Shown in pieces: positions 44,195-52,814 of a stretch of DNA of 64,000 bases. Positions within the stretch are counted from its first letter, which is position 1; every line of letters begins with the position of its first letter. The notes beneath the pieces are model-generated. The model did no database searches. It worked only from the letters and a program-made list of their open reading frames with translations, and was not told the DNA's origin. Source of the DNA: CBDDLD01 sp965250025 (lineage in GTDB: Bacteria > Bacteroidota > Bacteroidia > Flavobacteriales > Flavobacteriaceae). Location: contig OZ252283.1 in assembly GCA_965250025.1 (NCBI GenBank), positions 2,852,001-2,916,000 of the forward strand. Direction: 5' to 3'. Both the position numbers and the translations under genes were made by a program.

Positions 44195-44569
44195 ATGGTA
44201 GTAGAGGGAAAGCATAAAGCGTATAAGATAAATGATCGTATTTATCACTGTGGCACAGATATTACTATGAGTTTTATTGGTGGAAAATGGAAATGCGTCG
44301 TTTTATGGTATTTAAGAAATGGTTCACTGCGATTTTCTGAATTAAAACGACTAATTCCAGATATAACCGAAAAAATGTTAAGCATTCAACTAAAATCGTT
44401 ACAAAAAGATGATTTAATTGAGCGTTATAGTTTTGGTAAAAAAGCGCCTTTTCGAGTCCAGTATCAATTAACACCCTTTGGAAAAAGTGTAATCCCTGTA
44501 ATCGAAGTCATTACAAATTGGGGGATAGAATTAGGAAATAATAAAGGAAAACTAATAGATGTTGAGTAA
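44195..44569 (+). CDS. HxlR-family transcriptional regulator
   Basis: 124-residue winged-helix regulator of the HxlR/DUF24 family: SFIGGKWKCVVLWYL, GSLRFSELKRLIPDITEKML (in two parts), LIERYSF and YQLTPFGKSVIPV. An N-terminal Cys (about 19, HCGTD) matches the conserved redox or electrophile-sensing cysteine of several family members. It is divergent from the four-gene run 42348-44105 and probably represses it until the inducing compound appears. A hairpin terminator follows at 44613-44644. Confidence 0.9.
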   Translation: MVVEGKHKAYKINDRIYHCGTDITMSFIGGKWKCVVLWYLRNGSLRFSELKRLIPDITEKMLSIQLKSLQKDDLIERYSFGKKAPFRVQYQLTPFGKSVIPVIEVITNWGIELGNNKGKLIDVE

Positions 44570-44612
44570 GTTTCGTTACAACTCATACACAATGCTTATG
44601 TTGTACACAAAT

Positions 44613-44644
44613 AAAAAAGCCGAAGATTAAATCTTCGGCTTTTT
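44613..44644. terminator. Bidirectional hairpin terminator
   Basis: AAAAAAGCCGAAGAT pairs with ATCTTCGGCTTTT around TAA, giving A/T-tracts on both sides. It can end both the HxlR transcript (plus) and the tRNA-Leu transcript (minus). Confidence 0.9.
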
Positions 44645-44651
44645 CTTTTAG

Positions 44652-44733
44652 TGCGGGCGGAGAGACTCGAACTCTCACACCTCGCGGCACTAGATCCTAA
44701 GTCTAGCGTGTCTACCAATTCCACCACGCCCGC
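44652..44733 (-). tRNA. tRNA-Leu (anticodon UAG)
   Basis: Minus-strand sequence folds as a class II tRNA: 7-bp acceptor GCGGGCG/CGCCCGC, D-arm beginning TGGTGGAATTGGTAGACACG, anticodon arm GCTAGACTTAGGATCTAG with anticodon TAG, a short variable arm, and T-arm GAGAGTTCGAGTCTCT. Discriminator base A as required for tRNA-Leu; CCA is not encoded. It is 106 bp upstream of the M20 peptidase start on the opposite strand. Confidence 0.97.
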
Positions 44734-44839
44734 AAATAAGGACTGCAAATATAAACAATACTTTGAATATTCAAATAGCTTTCAATTAAGAAAATTATAC
44801 GTCTTGTTTTGTATTTTTGTATTCAATCAAAATAAAGTC

Positions 44840-46228
44840 ATGAAATCCATTACATCCTATATTGAATCCCACAAAGATCGTTTTATCAACGAACTTGTTG
44901 AACTTCTTAAAATTCCTTCTATCAGTGCCGATTCGAGCTACAGAAATGAAGTTCTCAAAACGGCTGAAGCCATTAAAGAAAGCCTTATTAATGCCGGTTG
45001 TGATGCTGTAGAAATCTGTAGTACAGACGGCTACCCTATTGTGTATGGTGAAAAAATAATAGATCCTAACTTACCTACCGTATTGGTTTATGGTCACTAC
45101 GATGTGCAACCACCAGACCCCGTAGAGCTATGGGATTCACCACCATTTGAGCCTGTTATTAAACCTACAGAATTGCACCCTGAAGGTGCTATTTTTGCTA
45201 GAGGCGCTTGTGATGATAAAGGCCAAATGTACATGCATGTAAAAGCGTTGGAGTACATGGCCCAACATAATGAATTGCCTTGCAATGTCAAATTCATGAT
45301 CGAAGGTGAAGAAGAAGTTGGCAGTGAAAACCTTGGTATTTTTGTCGCCGCCAACCGTGAAAAACTAGCTAATGACGTGATCTTAATTTCGGATACTGGT
45401 ATGATTGCAAAGGATGTTCCTTCCATTACTACCGGGCTCCGTGGTTTGAGTTATGTAGAAGTAGAAGTTACCGGACCTAACAGAGATTTACACTCCGGAT
45501 TATACGGCGGTGCTGTAGCCAACCCAATCAATGTATTAACTAAAATGATTGCTTCTCTACACGATGAGAACAATCACATTACCATTCCGGGATTCTATGA
45601 TAAGGTTGAAATGTTATCTGATGCTGAACGTGCAGAAATGGCTAAAGCGCCTTTTTCAATTGATGCATACAAAGAGGCTTTAGATATTGACGATGTTTAT
45701 GGCGAAAAAGGTTTTACAACCAATGAACGCAATTCTATAAGACCTACTCTCGATGTTAATGGTATTTGGGGTGGATATACCGGAGAAGGTGCAAAAACGG
45801 TTATTGCCAGCAAGGCTTATGCAAAAATATCTATGCGCCTGGTTCCTCACCAGGATTGGGAAGAGATTACTCAATTATTCAAATCGCATTTTGAAGCCAT
45901 TGCACCTAAAGGTGTAAAAGTTAAGGTAACACCACATCACGGAGGGCAAGGTTATGTCACTCCAATTGACAGTTTAGGTTATCAGGCAGCTTCAAAAGCT
46001 TATGAACAAACCTTTGGTCAAACGCCAATCCCACAACGTAGCGGCGGAAGCATTCCTATTGTTTCTTTATTTGAAAAGGAATTAGAGAGCAAAACTATTT
46101 TAATGGGCTTTGGTTTAGATAGTGACGCCATACATTCTCCAAATGAACACTTTGGTGTGTGGAATTACCTTAAGGGTATTGAGACTATTCCTTGGTTTTA
46201 TAAGTACTTTACAGAATTAAAACAATAA
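44840..46228 (+). CDS. M20-family dipeptidase/metallopeptidase
   Basis: 462-residue cytoplasmic co-catalytic zinc peptidase. Start set at ATG 44840 (MKSITSYIESHKDRF); an in-frame extension upstream would read through the tRNA-Leu and is spurious. Metal ligands and catalytic residues are visible: VYGHYDVQPPDP (His, Asp), GACDDKGQ (bridging Asp), IEGEEEVGS (catalytic Glu plus ligand), SDTGM and a C-terminal DSDAIHSPNE (His). The dimerisation motif HSGLYGGAVANP places it in the carnosinase-like (M20A/F) dipeptidases. Convergent with the M28 gene, 3-bp gap. Confidence 0.93.
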   Translation: MKSITSYIESHKDRFINELVELLKIPSISADSSYRNEVLKTAEAIKESLINAGCDAVEICSTDGYPIVYGEKIIDPNLPTVLVYGHYDVQPPDPVELWDSPPFEPVIKPTELHPEGAIFARGACDDKGQMYMHVKALEYMAQHNELPCNVKFMIEGEEEVGSENLGIFVAANREKLANDVILISDTGMIAKDVPSITTGLRGLSYVEVEVTGPNRDLHSGLYGGAVANPINVLTKMIASLHDENNHITIPGFYDKVEMLSDAERAEMAKAPFSIDAYKEALDIDDVYGEKGFTTNERNSIRPTLDVNGIWGGYTGEGAKTVIASKAYAKISMRLVPHQDWEEITQLFKSHFEAIAPKGVKVKVTPHHGGQGYVTPIDSLGYQAASKAYEQTFGQTPIPQRSGGSIPIVSLFEKELESKTILMGFGLDSDAIHSPNEHFGVWNYLKGIETIPWFYKYFTELKQ

Positions 46229-46231
46229 CGG

Positions 46232-47620
46232 TTATTGTTTTACGATTTTATAAGTACTTTCTTTTTGGTCTGAACTCACTTTGAGAAAATATACTCCTGC
46301 ATTGAAGTCACTCATATCCATATTGACGTAAACCTCAGAAGAGGTAAGGCTATGAATGCGTTTGCCTTCAACATTGTGTAAATCCAGTTGTATTTCGTAG
46401 GATTGCAGATTCTCTACTTGAAGTACAGTAATAACAGGGTTAGGAAAAACCTTGATCTCTTCATCGGCAAAGGTTTCTGTTGACAATACCGAAAAGAAAA
46501 AGCAATCACTACGTTCAGTACAAACACCAGAAGTCACTTCAACAGCATAACTCCCCGTAGTCGATGGTGAAAATGTTTGATTGGTTGCACCAACTACCAT
46601 AGTGTCAGTATCACAATTGTACCATTGGTAACTTGTAGAGGTATCATTTGCTGTTAAACTGGATGTATTTTCTGTTATAGTATTGTCTACATTTACTAAA
46701 CCTGCTTTAGTAGTCATGTATGCCGCCACCAACTTTGTAATTTCATGAAAATAAGGTAAATCTAATGTAGCTAACACGTCATCTGACGTATGATAAAATG
46801 GGGTTTCATCATTAGTTTCCCAAGATTCTCCTACTAAAACAGCCGAATAGCCCTGATTCCAAAATCGTGCATGATCACTAAATGTTGTTCCGGGATCCAC
46901 TACGATATAATCCAGATCAAAAGTATAGGTGTTGAATACATTAACGATATCGTCTTTCATAGCTATGGAACCTCCTATGTTACGCACATCGATATCAAAT
47001 TCATTATCGCCACTTGTTCCTGGCGCATCTCCATCATAACCTATCATATCCATATTAAGAACACCCAATATATTGTCTCTGGTATTTCCATTACTGGTGT
47101 CAGCTGCTTGTACAGCATAAAAATTTGAACCTCTTAAGCCTATTTCTTCTTCATCCCATAAGGCATAAACAATCGTATTATCGATACATTGTGAAGAAAG
47201 TACCCGGGCAATTTCCAATACTGCTGCTACCCCTGTCGCATTATCATCTGCACAAAATGCCGCAACTGAATCGTAATGCGCACAAACGATGTAAATATCA
47301 TCAGGATTGGTTTGACCAATCTGCGTGGCAATAATATTTTTTCCTGTGGTGTTAAAATTTTGTACCTCAACAGATACATTATCAAGCGCCAACAGTCTTT
47401 CCTGTATGTAACTTGCTGCCAGATCATTATTACTATGCACTCGTGAAGTAATGGTCTGACTAGAACCATTTATAATTGCAGGTTGCTCTCCAGATAAAAC
47501 GGCTACCGTTTGTTCTAGTCTGTTAACATCTATCTGACCTATGACATCCTGTATGCTTTGACCAAAAGCATGACCACAACAACATAATAGAATAATAATG
47601 GGGATAAATTTCTTTCTCAT
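46232..47620 (-). CDS. Secreted M28-family aminopeptidase with T9SS sorting domain
   Basis: 462 residues. Sec signal (to about 20), then an M28 zinc peptidase: AHYDS (His about 114), ADDNATG (bridging Asp), DEEEIG (catalytic Glu pair about 155), MDMIGYDGD (Asp) and SDHARFW (His about 248). An Ig-like/PKD-type region (about 310-375) contains a Cys-rich pair (YNCDTD, GVCTERSDCFF), and the last 75 residues (from KVFPNPV) form a type A T9SS sorting domain, so the enzyme is exported across the outer membrane. Likely supplies amino acids from extracellular peptides. Confidence 0.93.
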   Translation of the reverse strand: MRKKFIPIIILLCCCGHAFGQSIQDVIGQIDVNRLEQTVAVLSGEQPAIINGSSQTITSRVHSNNDLAASYIQERLLALDNVSVEVQNFNTTGKNIIATQIGQTNPDDIYIVCAHYDSVAAFCADDNATGVAAVLEIARVLSSQCIDNTIVYALWDEEEIGLRGSNFYAVQAADTSNGNTRDNILGVLNMDMIGYDGDAPGTSGDNEFDIDVRNIGGSIAMKDDIVNVFNTYTFDLDYIVVDPGTTFSDHARFWNQGYSAVLVGESWETNDETPFYHTSDDVLATLDLPYFHEITKLVAAYMTTKAGLVNVDNTITENTSSLTANDTSTSYQWYNCDTDTMVVGATNQTFSPSTTGSYAVEVTSGVCTERSDCFFFSVLSTETFADEEIKVFPNPVITVLQVENLQSYEIQLDLHNVEGKRIHSLTSSEVYVNMDMSDFNAGVYFLKVSSDQKESTYKIVKQ

Positions 47621-47682
47621 AGCGGGGTATTCAATGCAAGAACAACAAAGGTAAGCATTTAACAGAACTTTTATCTTTTGGT

Positions 47683-47713
47683 TTTGTGAATTAAAAATTA
47701 TATTCTACATTTG
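47683..47713 (+). promoter_or_regulatory. Promoter of the BlaI/BlaR1-type operon
   Basis: TTTG (47683-47686), a 19-bp spacer and TACATTTG (47706-47713) match the Bacteroidetes sigma-A consensus (TTTG, N19-21, TAnnTTTG) exactly. The -7 element lies inside the first BlaI-type palindrome, so repressor binding would block polymerase. Confidence 0.75.
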
Positions 47714-47739
47714 TAGAATTAATTCTAAACATGTAGAAT
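47702..47739. promoter_or_regulatory. Two BlaI-type operator palindromes
   Basis: Site 1 (47702-47719) is ATTCTACATTTGTAGAAT, a perfect dyad with the TACA-N2-TGTA core known for BlaI/MecI operators. Site 2 (47722-47739), ATTCTAAACATGTAGAAT, is nearly the same and ends at the base before the ATG. Centre-to-centre spacing is 20 bp, about two helical turns, so two dimers can bind the same face. Confidence 0.85.
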
Positions 47740-48105
47740 ATGCAATTGTCTAAAACTGAAGAACAACTAATGCAATACTTGTGGAAACAGGAAAGAGCGT
47801 TTATGAAAGCTCTTTTGGATGCTTATCCAGAGCCTAAACCAGCAACTACAACAGTGGCAACACTATTAAAACGCATGATCGATAAAGGTTTTGTATCGTA
47901 TAAAACTTATGGCAAATCCAGAGAATACTTCCCTCTGGTTAAAAAAGAAGATTACTTCTCTAAGCATGTCAACAGTCTTATTAAAACGTTTTTCAATGAC
48001 AGCGCCTCTCAGTTTGCTTCATTTTTTACAACCAAAACCGATTTGACAAAATCGGAACTAGAAGACTTAAAAGCTTTAATAGATAAGGAAATCAAAAAGA
48101 AGTAA
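47740..48105 (+). CDS. BlaI/MecI-family repressor
   Basis: 121-residue winged-helix repressor: MQLSKTEEQLMQYLWKQ at the N-terminus, the recognition segment TVATLLKRMIDKGFVSY and the dimerisation helices with FFNDSASQF and SELEDLKALIDKEI. It probably represses its own promoter through the two dyads directly upstream and is inactivated by the M56 peptidase encoded 2 bp downstream. In Bacteroidota such pairs often control genes other than beta-lactamases; no beta-lactamase is present here. Confidence 0.93.
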   Translation: MQLSKTEEQLMQYLWKQERAFMKALLDAYPEPKPATTTVATLLKRMIDKGFVSYKTYGKSREYFPLVKKEDYFSKHVNSLIKTFFNDSASQFASFFTTKTDLTKSELEDLKALIDKEIKKK

Positions 48106-48107
48106 TC

Positions 48108-49880
48108 ATGGGCATATACTTATTAAAATTCTCAGCGTGTTTGTTTGTACTGTGGTTACTTTATGTATGTTTCTTAGAGCGAGAGAAAATGCATCATTTT
48201 AAACGGTTTTATTTGATTTCATCCATTATCGCGTCGATTAGCATTCCTTTGTTCAGTATTACATATTATGTAGACCCAAAACCAACAGACAACCCAATAG
48301 CATCTAACCAGATATATCTGGAATCCGGGAATGTTACCGATAAGATACCTGCTATTGAGTTTTTGGATGTACTGTGGATAATGTATAGCATTGGTGTTTT
48401 AATTTTTGCCTTTAGATTTTTAAAAAATCTAAAGCAAATACAATTAAGAATTCGTCATAACGATCATCTAAAACAAAACCCGTTCACTTATATTCTTTTA
48501 AAGCAAGATGTAAACCCACATACTTTCTTTAACTATATCTTTTTCAACAAGTATACGTTTGAAAATAATGCCTTACCTAAGGCTGTCATTTTGCATGAAG
48601 AAACCCATGCCAAACAGAAACACAGTCTTGATATTTTATTTATTGAGATTGTACGTATCGTATTCTGGTTTCACCCACTGATCATTTTACTAAAGCGTCA
48701 TATCAAGTTAAATCATGAGTTTTTAGCTGACGAAGCAGTAATCAACAGAGGCGTAAAGCCTTCTCAATACCAAAATATTCTGTTAGCGTTTTCTTCAAAT
48801 GCTTCAGAATATCAATTGGCAAATGCCTTCAATTATTTATCAATTAAAAAACGATTTACAGTTATGAAAACAACAACATCACGAGTAAAAATATGGCTCT
48901 GCTCCTTTTTACTCTTACCCGTAATGGCCTTGTTATTCTTCAGCTTTAGCAATAAAGTCATTATAGAAAAAACGTCAACCGATACAGAAAGCACTAATAG
49001 TCTTTTTTCTGTAGAACGTATTTCTTCAAAATTTGACAATTACAGAAAACTTTCCAAAACGTATACTGAACTCATAAGCGTTTATGTGAAAACAGGGAAG
49101 GTAGATGTTTCTAAGTTAAAAGCATTAAAAGCTAAAACAGATAAGATATATGCTTCTTTTACCAAAGCGGAAATCACCAAACACAATTTGCGACCTACCC
49201 CACCTTTACCTGCTATTAAAAACAATTGGCAGGAAAAAGCGACTGCTAAGCAAGTAGCCGAGTATAATACTCTAGCAAAAAAATGCGGTCAAAAATCGAA
49301 AGATGGTAAGCATTATGTCAAATTAAAAGATCTAAGGCGTTTGAAATATATCTATAGCATTATGACAGACGAACAAAAAAAGAGCGCTTTACCTTATCCG
49401 GATTGTCCGCCACCACCAAAGCCTCAGCTCATTGAAGTTATAGAAGTGGCTCCACCAAAACCTCCCAAAGCACCTAAAGTGGTTGAAGTAAAAGAGGTTA
49501 AGTCGAAAAAATCACCAAAGCCACCTAAAAAAGCGAAATTAGTTGAAGTTATAGAAGTCGCTCCACCTAAACCTCCCAAAGCGCCTAAAGTGATTGAAGT
49601 AAAGGAAGTCAAACCTCCAGAACCGCCTAAACCTGTATTGATTGAGGTTGTGGAAGTTCCACCACCACCTAAATCACCGAAAGCCTTCATTAAGGAAATG
49701 GCGAAAAAAAATGCCATATTTTATCTCAATGGTAAAAAGATCTCCTCTGATAAGGCTCTGGAAATTGAAAGGACAGCAAAAAAAGTCAACGTCAATCACA
49801 AAGTTGTAAAAGGAAAAGATCATTTATACCTTACCACAAAACCAATGGTAAAAGAGTTAAAAGTAAAAAAACCTCAATAA
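48108..49880 (+). CDS. BlaR1-type M56 sensor peptidase with TonB-like Pro/Lys-rich repeats
   Basis: 590 residues. Four membrane helices (about 5-22, 32-52, 85-105, 260-280) frame a cytosolic zinc peptidase with HEETH (about 163-167) and LNHEFLADEAV. After the last helix the extracytoplasmic part has, instead of a penicillin-binding domain, a helical region and three repeats of the type IEVIEVAPPKPPKAPK followed by VVEVKEV (about 437-525), resembling the periplasm-spanning part of TonB, and a C-terminal 50-residue module (FYLNGKKISSDKAL) seen in Bacteroidota M56 proteins. It presumably senses an envelope signal and cleaves the neighbouring BlaI repressor. Confidence 0.9.
   Translation: MGIYLLKFSACLFVLWLLYVCFLEREKMHHFKRFYLISSIIASISIPLFSITYYVDPKPTDNPIASNQIYLESGNVTDKIPAIEFLDVLWIMYSIGVLIFAFRFLKNLKQIQLRIRHNDHLKQNPFTYILLKQDVNPHTFFNYIFFNKYTFENNALPKAVILHEETHAKQKHSLDILFIEIVRIVFWFHPLIILLKRHIKLNHEFLADEAVINRGVKPSQYQNILLAFSSNASEYQLANAFNYLSIKKRFTVMKTTTSRVKIWLCSFLLLPVMALLFFSFSNKVIIEKTSTDTESTNSLFSVERISSKFDNYRKLSKTYTELISVYVKTGKVDVSKLKALKAKTDKIYASFTKAEITKHNLRPTPPLPAIKNNWQEKATAKQVAEYNTLAKKCGQKSKDGKHYVKLKDLRRLKYIYSIMTDEQKKSALPYPDCPPPPKPQLIEVIEVAPPKPPKAPKVVEVKEVKSKKSPKPPKKAKLVEVIEVAPPKPPKAPKVIEVKEVKPPEPPKPVLIEVVEVPPPPKSPKAFIKEMAKKNAIFYLNGKKISSDKALEIERTAKKVNVNHKVVKGKDHLYLTTKPMVKELKVKKPQ
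49420..49690 (+). repeat. Pro/Val/Lys-rich repeats in the M56 gene
   Basis: Two long units (about 49425-49540 and 49541-49640) and one short unit encode alternating VEV and PPKPPK stretches. The two long units share near-identical codons, so they are prone to copy-number change. Confidence 0.75.
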
Positions 49881-49905
49881 AAACAGTATCGTTTTTTGTC
49901 ATGTT

Positions 49906-49940
49906 AAAATCAGTGAGTTCTATTGTAACTCACTGATTTT
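49906..49940. terminator. Hairpin terminator after the BlaR1-type gene
   Basis: A perfect 14-bp stem (AAAATCAGTGAGTT with its complement) and 7-nt loop lie 25 bp after the stop codon. The 3' arm ends in TTTT. It separates the BlaI/R operon from the DUF4407 gene. Confidence 0.75.
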
Positions 49941-50009
49941 ATGTTATTATTTGTAACAATTCGAAACATTTTGCGTTCTTATAAATAATCAATCAAAACC
50001 GAACACATC

Positions 50010-51110
50010 ATGTTAAAGCAATTCTTCATCATCTGCTCAGGAGCTGATACTAATATTTTAAAAGAATGTTCCATAGGTGAGCAAAACAAATTTGCAGGTA
50101 TTGGCGCTACCGTTTTTTTCACAGCTGTTATGGCGGCAATAGCTTCTAGTTATGCCCTATATACCGTTTTCGATAATTTATTTTCGGCCATCTTTTTTGG
50201 GCTAATTTGGGGATTGCTTATTTTTAATTTAGACCGATACATTGTATCTACAATCAAAAAAAGAGACAATGTCATTGATGAGATCATTCAGGCCACACCA
50301 AGAATTCTATTAGCCATTATTATTGCGGTGGTTATCTCAAAGCCATTGGAACTTAAAATCTTTGAAAAAGAAATCAATCAGGTATTGTTAGCGCAAAAAA
50401 ATGAATTAACGCTATCTAATCAAAACCAAATTGCAGAACAATATACTCCTGCAATAACTGAATTGGAAAACGCGATTACTGCGCTCCAATCTCAAATAGA
50501 TACCAAAGAAGCCGAAGTTAACGCGTTATATGACACTTACATCTCTGAAGCTGAAGGTACTGCAGGTACTAAACTCCTTGGAAAGGGTCCTGTGTATAAA
50601 GAAAAACGTGAAAAACATGATGCTGCTTTAGCCGAGCTACAACAACTAAAAACAGATAATAAAGCTAAAATTGCTACTGCTGAATCTCAAATAATGCAAT
50701 TGCAACAAGACTACAAAACCAATGTCACCAACGCTCAGCCTATCATTGATAATTTTGATGGCTTAATGGCTAGAGTTAATGCTTTGGGAGAGCTCCCTTG
50801 GCTACCATCGTTTTTTATCTTTTTATTATTCCTGGCTATTGAAACGTCTCCCATCTTTGCAAAACTACTGTCCCCTAAGGGCGAATATGATTTCAGATTA
50901 CAAGATCAGGAAACGACTGTAAAAACATGGACCACCCAGAAGGTCAATGAACGTAAATTATTATTGAGTACAGATAACACACTTAATAATAAAGTATACA
51001 ACGACATTGCTGATGAAGAAGAGGTCTATAACTACAAACGTAAAAAAGCCAAAGAGCTAATGCAATTACAAGCTGATGCATTCTTCAAAAATCAAAAGAA
51101 TGCCCTTTAA
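50010..51110 (+). CDS. DUF4407 membrane protein with coiled-coil loop
   Basis: 366 residues. N-terminal motif FIICSGAD and LIWGLLIFNLDRYIVS are typical of DUF4407. Membrane helices at about 28-50, 58-76, 92-112 and 265-285 surround a large loop (about 120-255) rich in Gln, Lys and Glu with heptad pattern (LENAITALQSQIDTKEAEVN), a likely coiled coil. Function is not established for the family; frequently found in Bacteroidota near envelope genes. Monocistronic or followed 39 bp later by the NTF2-like lipoprotein. Confidence 0.88.
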   Translation: MLKQFFIICSGADTNILKECSIGEQNKFAGIGATVFFTAVMAAIASSYALYTVFDNLFSAIFFGLIWGLLIFNLDRYIVSTIKKRDNVIDEIIQATPRILLAIIIAVVISKPLELKIFEKEINQVLLAQKNELTLSNQNQIAEQYTPAITELENAITALQSQIDTKEAEVNALYDTYISEAEGTAGTKLLGKGPVYKEKREKHDAALAELQQLKTDNKAKIATAESQIMQLQQDYKTNVTNAQPIIDNFDGLMARVNALGELPWLPSFFIFLLFLAIETSPIFAKLLSPKGEYDFRLQDQETTVKTWTTQKVNERKLLLSTDNTLNNKVYNDIADEEEVYNYKRKKAKELMQLQADAFFKNQKNAL

Positions 51111-51149
51111 AATATAGTTGTTATTTTTAGGTTGAAAAAACATCAACCT

Positions 51150-51617
51150 ATGAAATCAATTCTTCCTTTTGTATTTGCCATACTATGCCTAAGTTGTGTC
51201 AGTATAAGAACAGACGTTTCCTCTAATGCTTCAGAGCAACACTCAGATTTTCAGGATGCCAGACAAAGCATTATAAAAGTTATGAAAGCTCAGGAAATTG
51301 CATGGAATAATCATGACCTTGAAGGCTTTATGGATGGTTACTGGAAAAGCGATTCTCTTAAATTCTATGGTCGCAATGGCCTTACGTATGGATGGGAGAA
51401 TACACTTGCCAATTATAAAAAAGGTTATCCTACAAAAGCGGAAAGCGGCACATTACGCTTTGTCATTAATGATATTTCTAAAATTGAAAATGACAACTAT
51501 TGGGTTATGGGCGAATATCACCTAACACGTGATATAGGAAATGCTGATGGCGTATTTATGATCATCTTCAAAAAAATAGATGGTGAATGGAAAATCATTG
51601 CAGACATGTCTTGTTAA
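51150..51617 (+). CDS. NTF2-like (DUF4440/SnoaL-type) lipoprotein
   Basis: 155 residues from the ATG at 51150; a TTG-initiated extension of six codons is less likely because the signal MKSILPFVFAILCLSC begins here. The mature part is an NTF2-like fold: AQEIAWNNHDLEGFMDGYWKSD (in two parts), FYGRNGLTYGWENTLANYKKGYP, then DNYWVMGEYHLTR and DGVFMIIFKKIDGEWKIIADMS. Similar proteins are ketosteroid-isomerase-like with unknown substrate. Envelope-anchored. Convergent with the STAS gene, 2-bp gap. Confidence 0.85.
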   Translation: MKSILPFVFAILCLSCVSIRTDVSSNASEQHSDFQDARQSIIKVMKAQEIAWNNHDLEGFMDGYWKSDSLKFYGRNGLTYGWENTLANYKKGYPTKAESGTLRFVINDISKIENDNYWVMGEYHLTRDIGNADGVFMIIFKKIDGEWKIIADMSC

Positions 51618-51619
51618 TC

Positions 51620-51901
51620 CTATGCCGCGGTATCTTCAGATCTGAAATGATCGTACAACTCTTTACAACCTATACCTATGATAGACATTCTTTTTTGTTT
51701 ATTAATGGCTTGATTGTGTAGTTTGGCTAATGCCATAACACCGTACCTGTCAATCGTCTCCAGCTTTTCAATATCTATAATTACGGTTTCTACTTTTTCA
51801 AAAATATTAGAGAAGTGATGCTTAAAGGTCTCTACACTCGTTTTATTTAGTGTACCTTTAACCACATAATGATTGTTATAATTGGTAATTTCTAGTACCA
51901 T
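51620..51901 (-). CDS. Single-domain STAS protein (paralogue 1)
   Basis: 93 residues starting at the Met at 51901 (MVLEITNYNN); the open frame above it is not needed. A STAS/anti-anti-sigma fold is suggested by VKGTLN, IIDIEKLETIDRYGVMALAKLH and IIGIGCKELYDHF. The position of the phosphorylated Ser in SpoIIAA-type proteins (DSSG) reads DRYG, so phospho-switching is unlikely. It is clearly paralogous to the protein at 62549-62827, sharing GTLN, GVMAL/GLMAL and G-GCKE-YD-F. No kinase or anti-sigma factor is adjacent. Confidence 0.8.
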   Translation of the reverse strand: MVLEITNYNNHYVVKGTLNKTSVETFKHHFSNIFEKVETVIIDIEKLETIDRYGVMALAKLHNQAINKQKRMSIIGIGCKELYDHFRSEDTAA

Positions 51902-52239
51902 AAAAGTATTGTATTTGGGTCTATGATTTAGTTTTGGAGCTATCAATCAATAATTTAAAGTTCTGTAAAAATTGGCTATCTCTGAATATTTATCGACCAA
52001 CAGAAAGAAAAAGAGATCATAACCATAAGAGCGTATTATTTTATCGATAAACGGCAAACATAAATGGATCTTATTGTCTGATTTTATTTGTACAACACTG
52101 AATATCAAAATGTTTACATGTGATTTCAGCAGACATGAGATACTTTTTCAAGAGATGTTTTGGGCATATCAGGGCTTCTTTTGAATCATAGGATAGGCTT
52201 TCGTATAGTTTTCATCTATTGGTCTTATCACTAAAACTC
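51902..52239. other. 338-bp intergenic region, no gene recognised
   Basis: AT-rich gap upstream of the minus-strand STAS gene and downstream of the PhnA-like gene. It must hold the STAS promoter. I see no tRNA, terminator hairpin or convincing small reading frame, and no clear copy of the 21-bp direct repeat found elsewhere in this locus. Confidence 0.5.
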
Positions 52240-52806
52240 TTATATTTTTTTTACATAATCAGTTATAATTACAATATGTTGTCCTTCGACTTTGCCTTCA
52301 ATATATTTCTCATTATCATGATCTAGAGAGATTCGCCTAACGGCTGTACCTTGTTTAGCCACCAAACTGGAGCCTTTAACTTTCAAATCTTTTATAAGTA
52401 CTACCGAATCCCCGGAATTGAGTATTACACCATTAACATCTTTGTGGACTAATTCATTTTCCTCTTGCTCACCATCTCCCGATGCTTTAGCTAATGCTAA
52501 AATATCATCCTCTAGATACATCATATCTAACAAATCTTGAGGCCAACCTTCATCCCTCAACCTATTTAGCATTCGCCACGCCATAATCTTAACCCCATCA
52601 AACTCACTCCACATACTATCGTTTAGACACCGCCAGTGATTGGCGTTCATCTTATCGGTATTTTCCATTTGCTCAACACAAGTTGCACAAGCATATAAGG
52701 CATGGTCTTTAGCATATGGTACTAGGTATACCGAGAGGTTTTCTTCATTCTTACACAATTCACATTGTAAATTACTACGTTGCTGTAGGGTTTTTTCGAG
52801 ATTCAT
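52240..52806 (-). CDS. PhnA/YjdM-domain zinc-ribbon protein
   Basis: 188 residues. N-terminal zinc ribbon: Cys15/Cys18 (CELC) and Cys40/Cys43 (CATC). The C-terminal PhnA domain has VILNSGDSVVLIKDLKVKGSS (in two parts) and GTAVRRISL, ending IIITDYVKK-like. Despite the historic name (alkylphosphonate uptake), no C-P lyase genes are nearby and the biochemical role of the family is unclear. It precedes a 25-bp dyad overlapping its promoter. Confidence 0.9.
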   Translation of the reverse strand: MNLEKTLQQRSNLQCELCKNEENLSVYLVPYAKDHALYACATCVEQMENTDKMNANHWRCLNDSMWSEFDGVKIMAWRMLNRLRDEGWPQDLLDMMYLEDDILALAKASGDGEQEENELVHKDVNGVILNSGDSVVLIKDLKVKGSSLVAKQGTAVRRISLDHDNEKYIEGKVEGQHIVIITDYVKKI

Positions 52807-52814
52807 TAGTCGTT

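Noticed and set aside
40995..44733. Integrated genomic island at the 3' end of tRNA-Leu
   Set aside because: The accessory genes lie on the 3' side of the tRNA, but there is no integrase and I find no repeated tRNA 3' end near 40.8 kb that would mark an attachment site.
44651..44839. Long N-terminal extension of the M20 peptidase frame
   Set aside because: It reads through the antisense of tRNA-Leu; the M20 family start fits the ATG at 44840.
47740..49880. Beta-lactam resistance operon
   Set aside because: BlaI and BlaR1-type genes are present, but no beta-lactamase or penicillin-binding gene follows and the sensor lacks a penicillin-binding domain.
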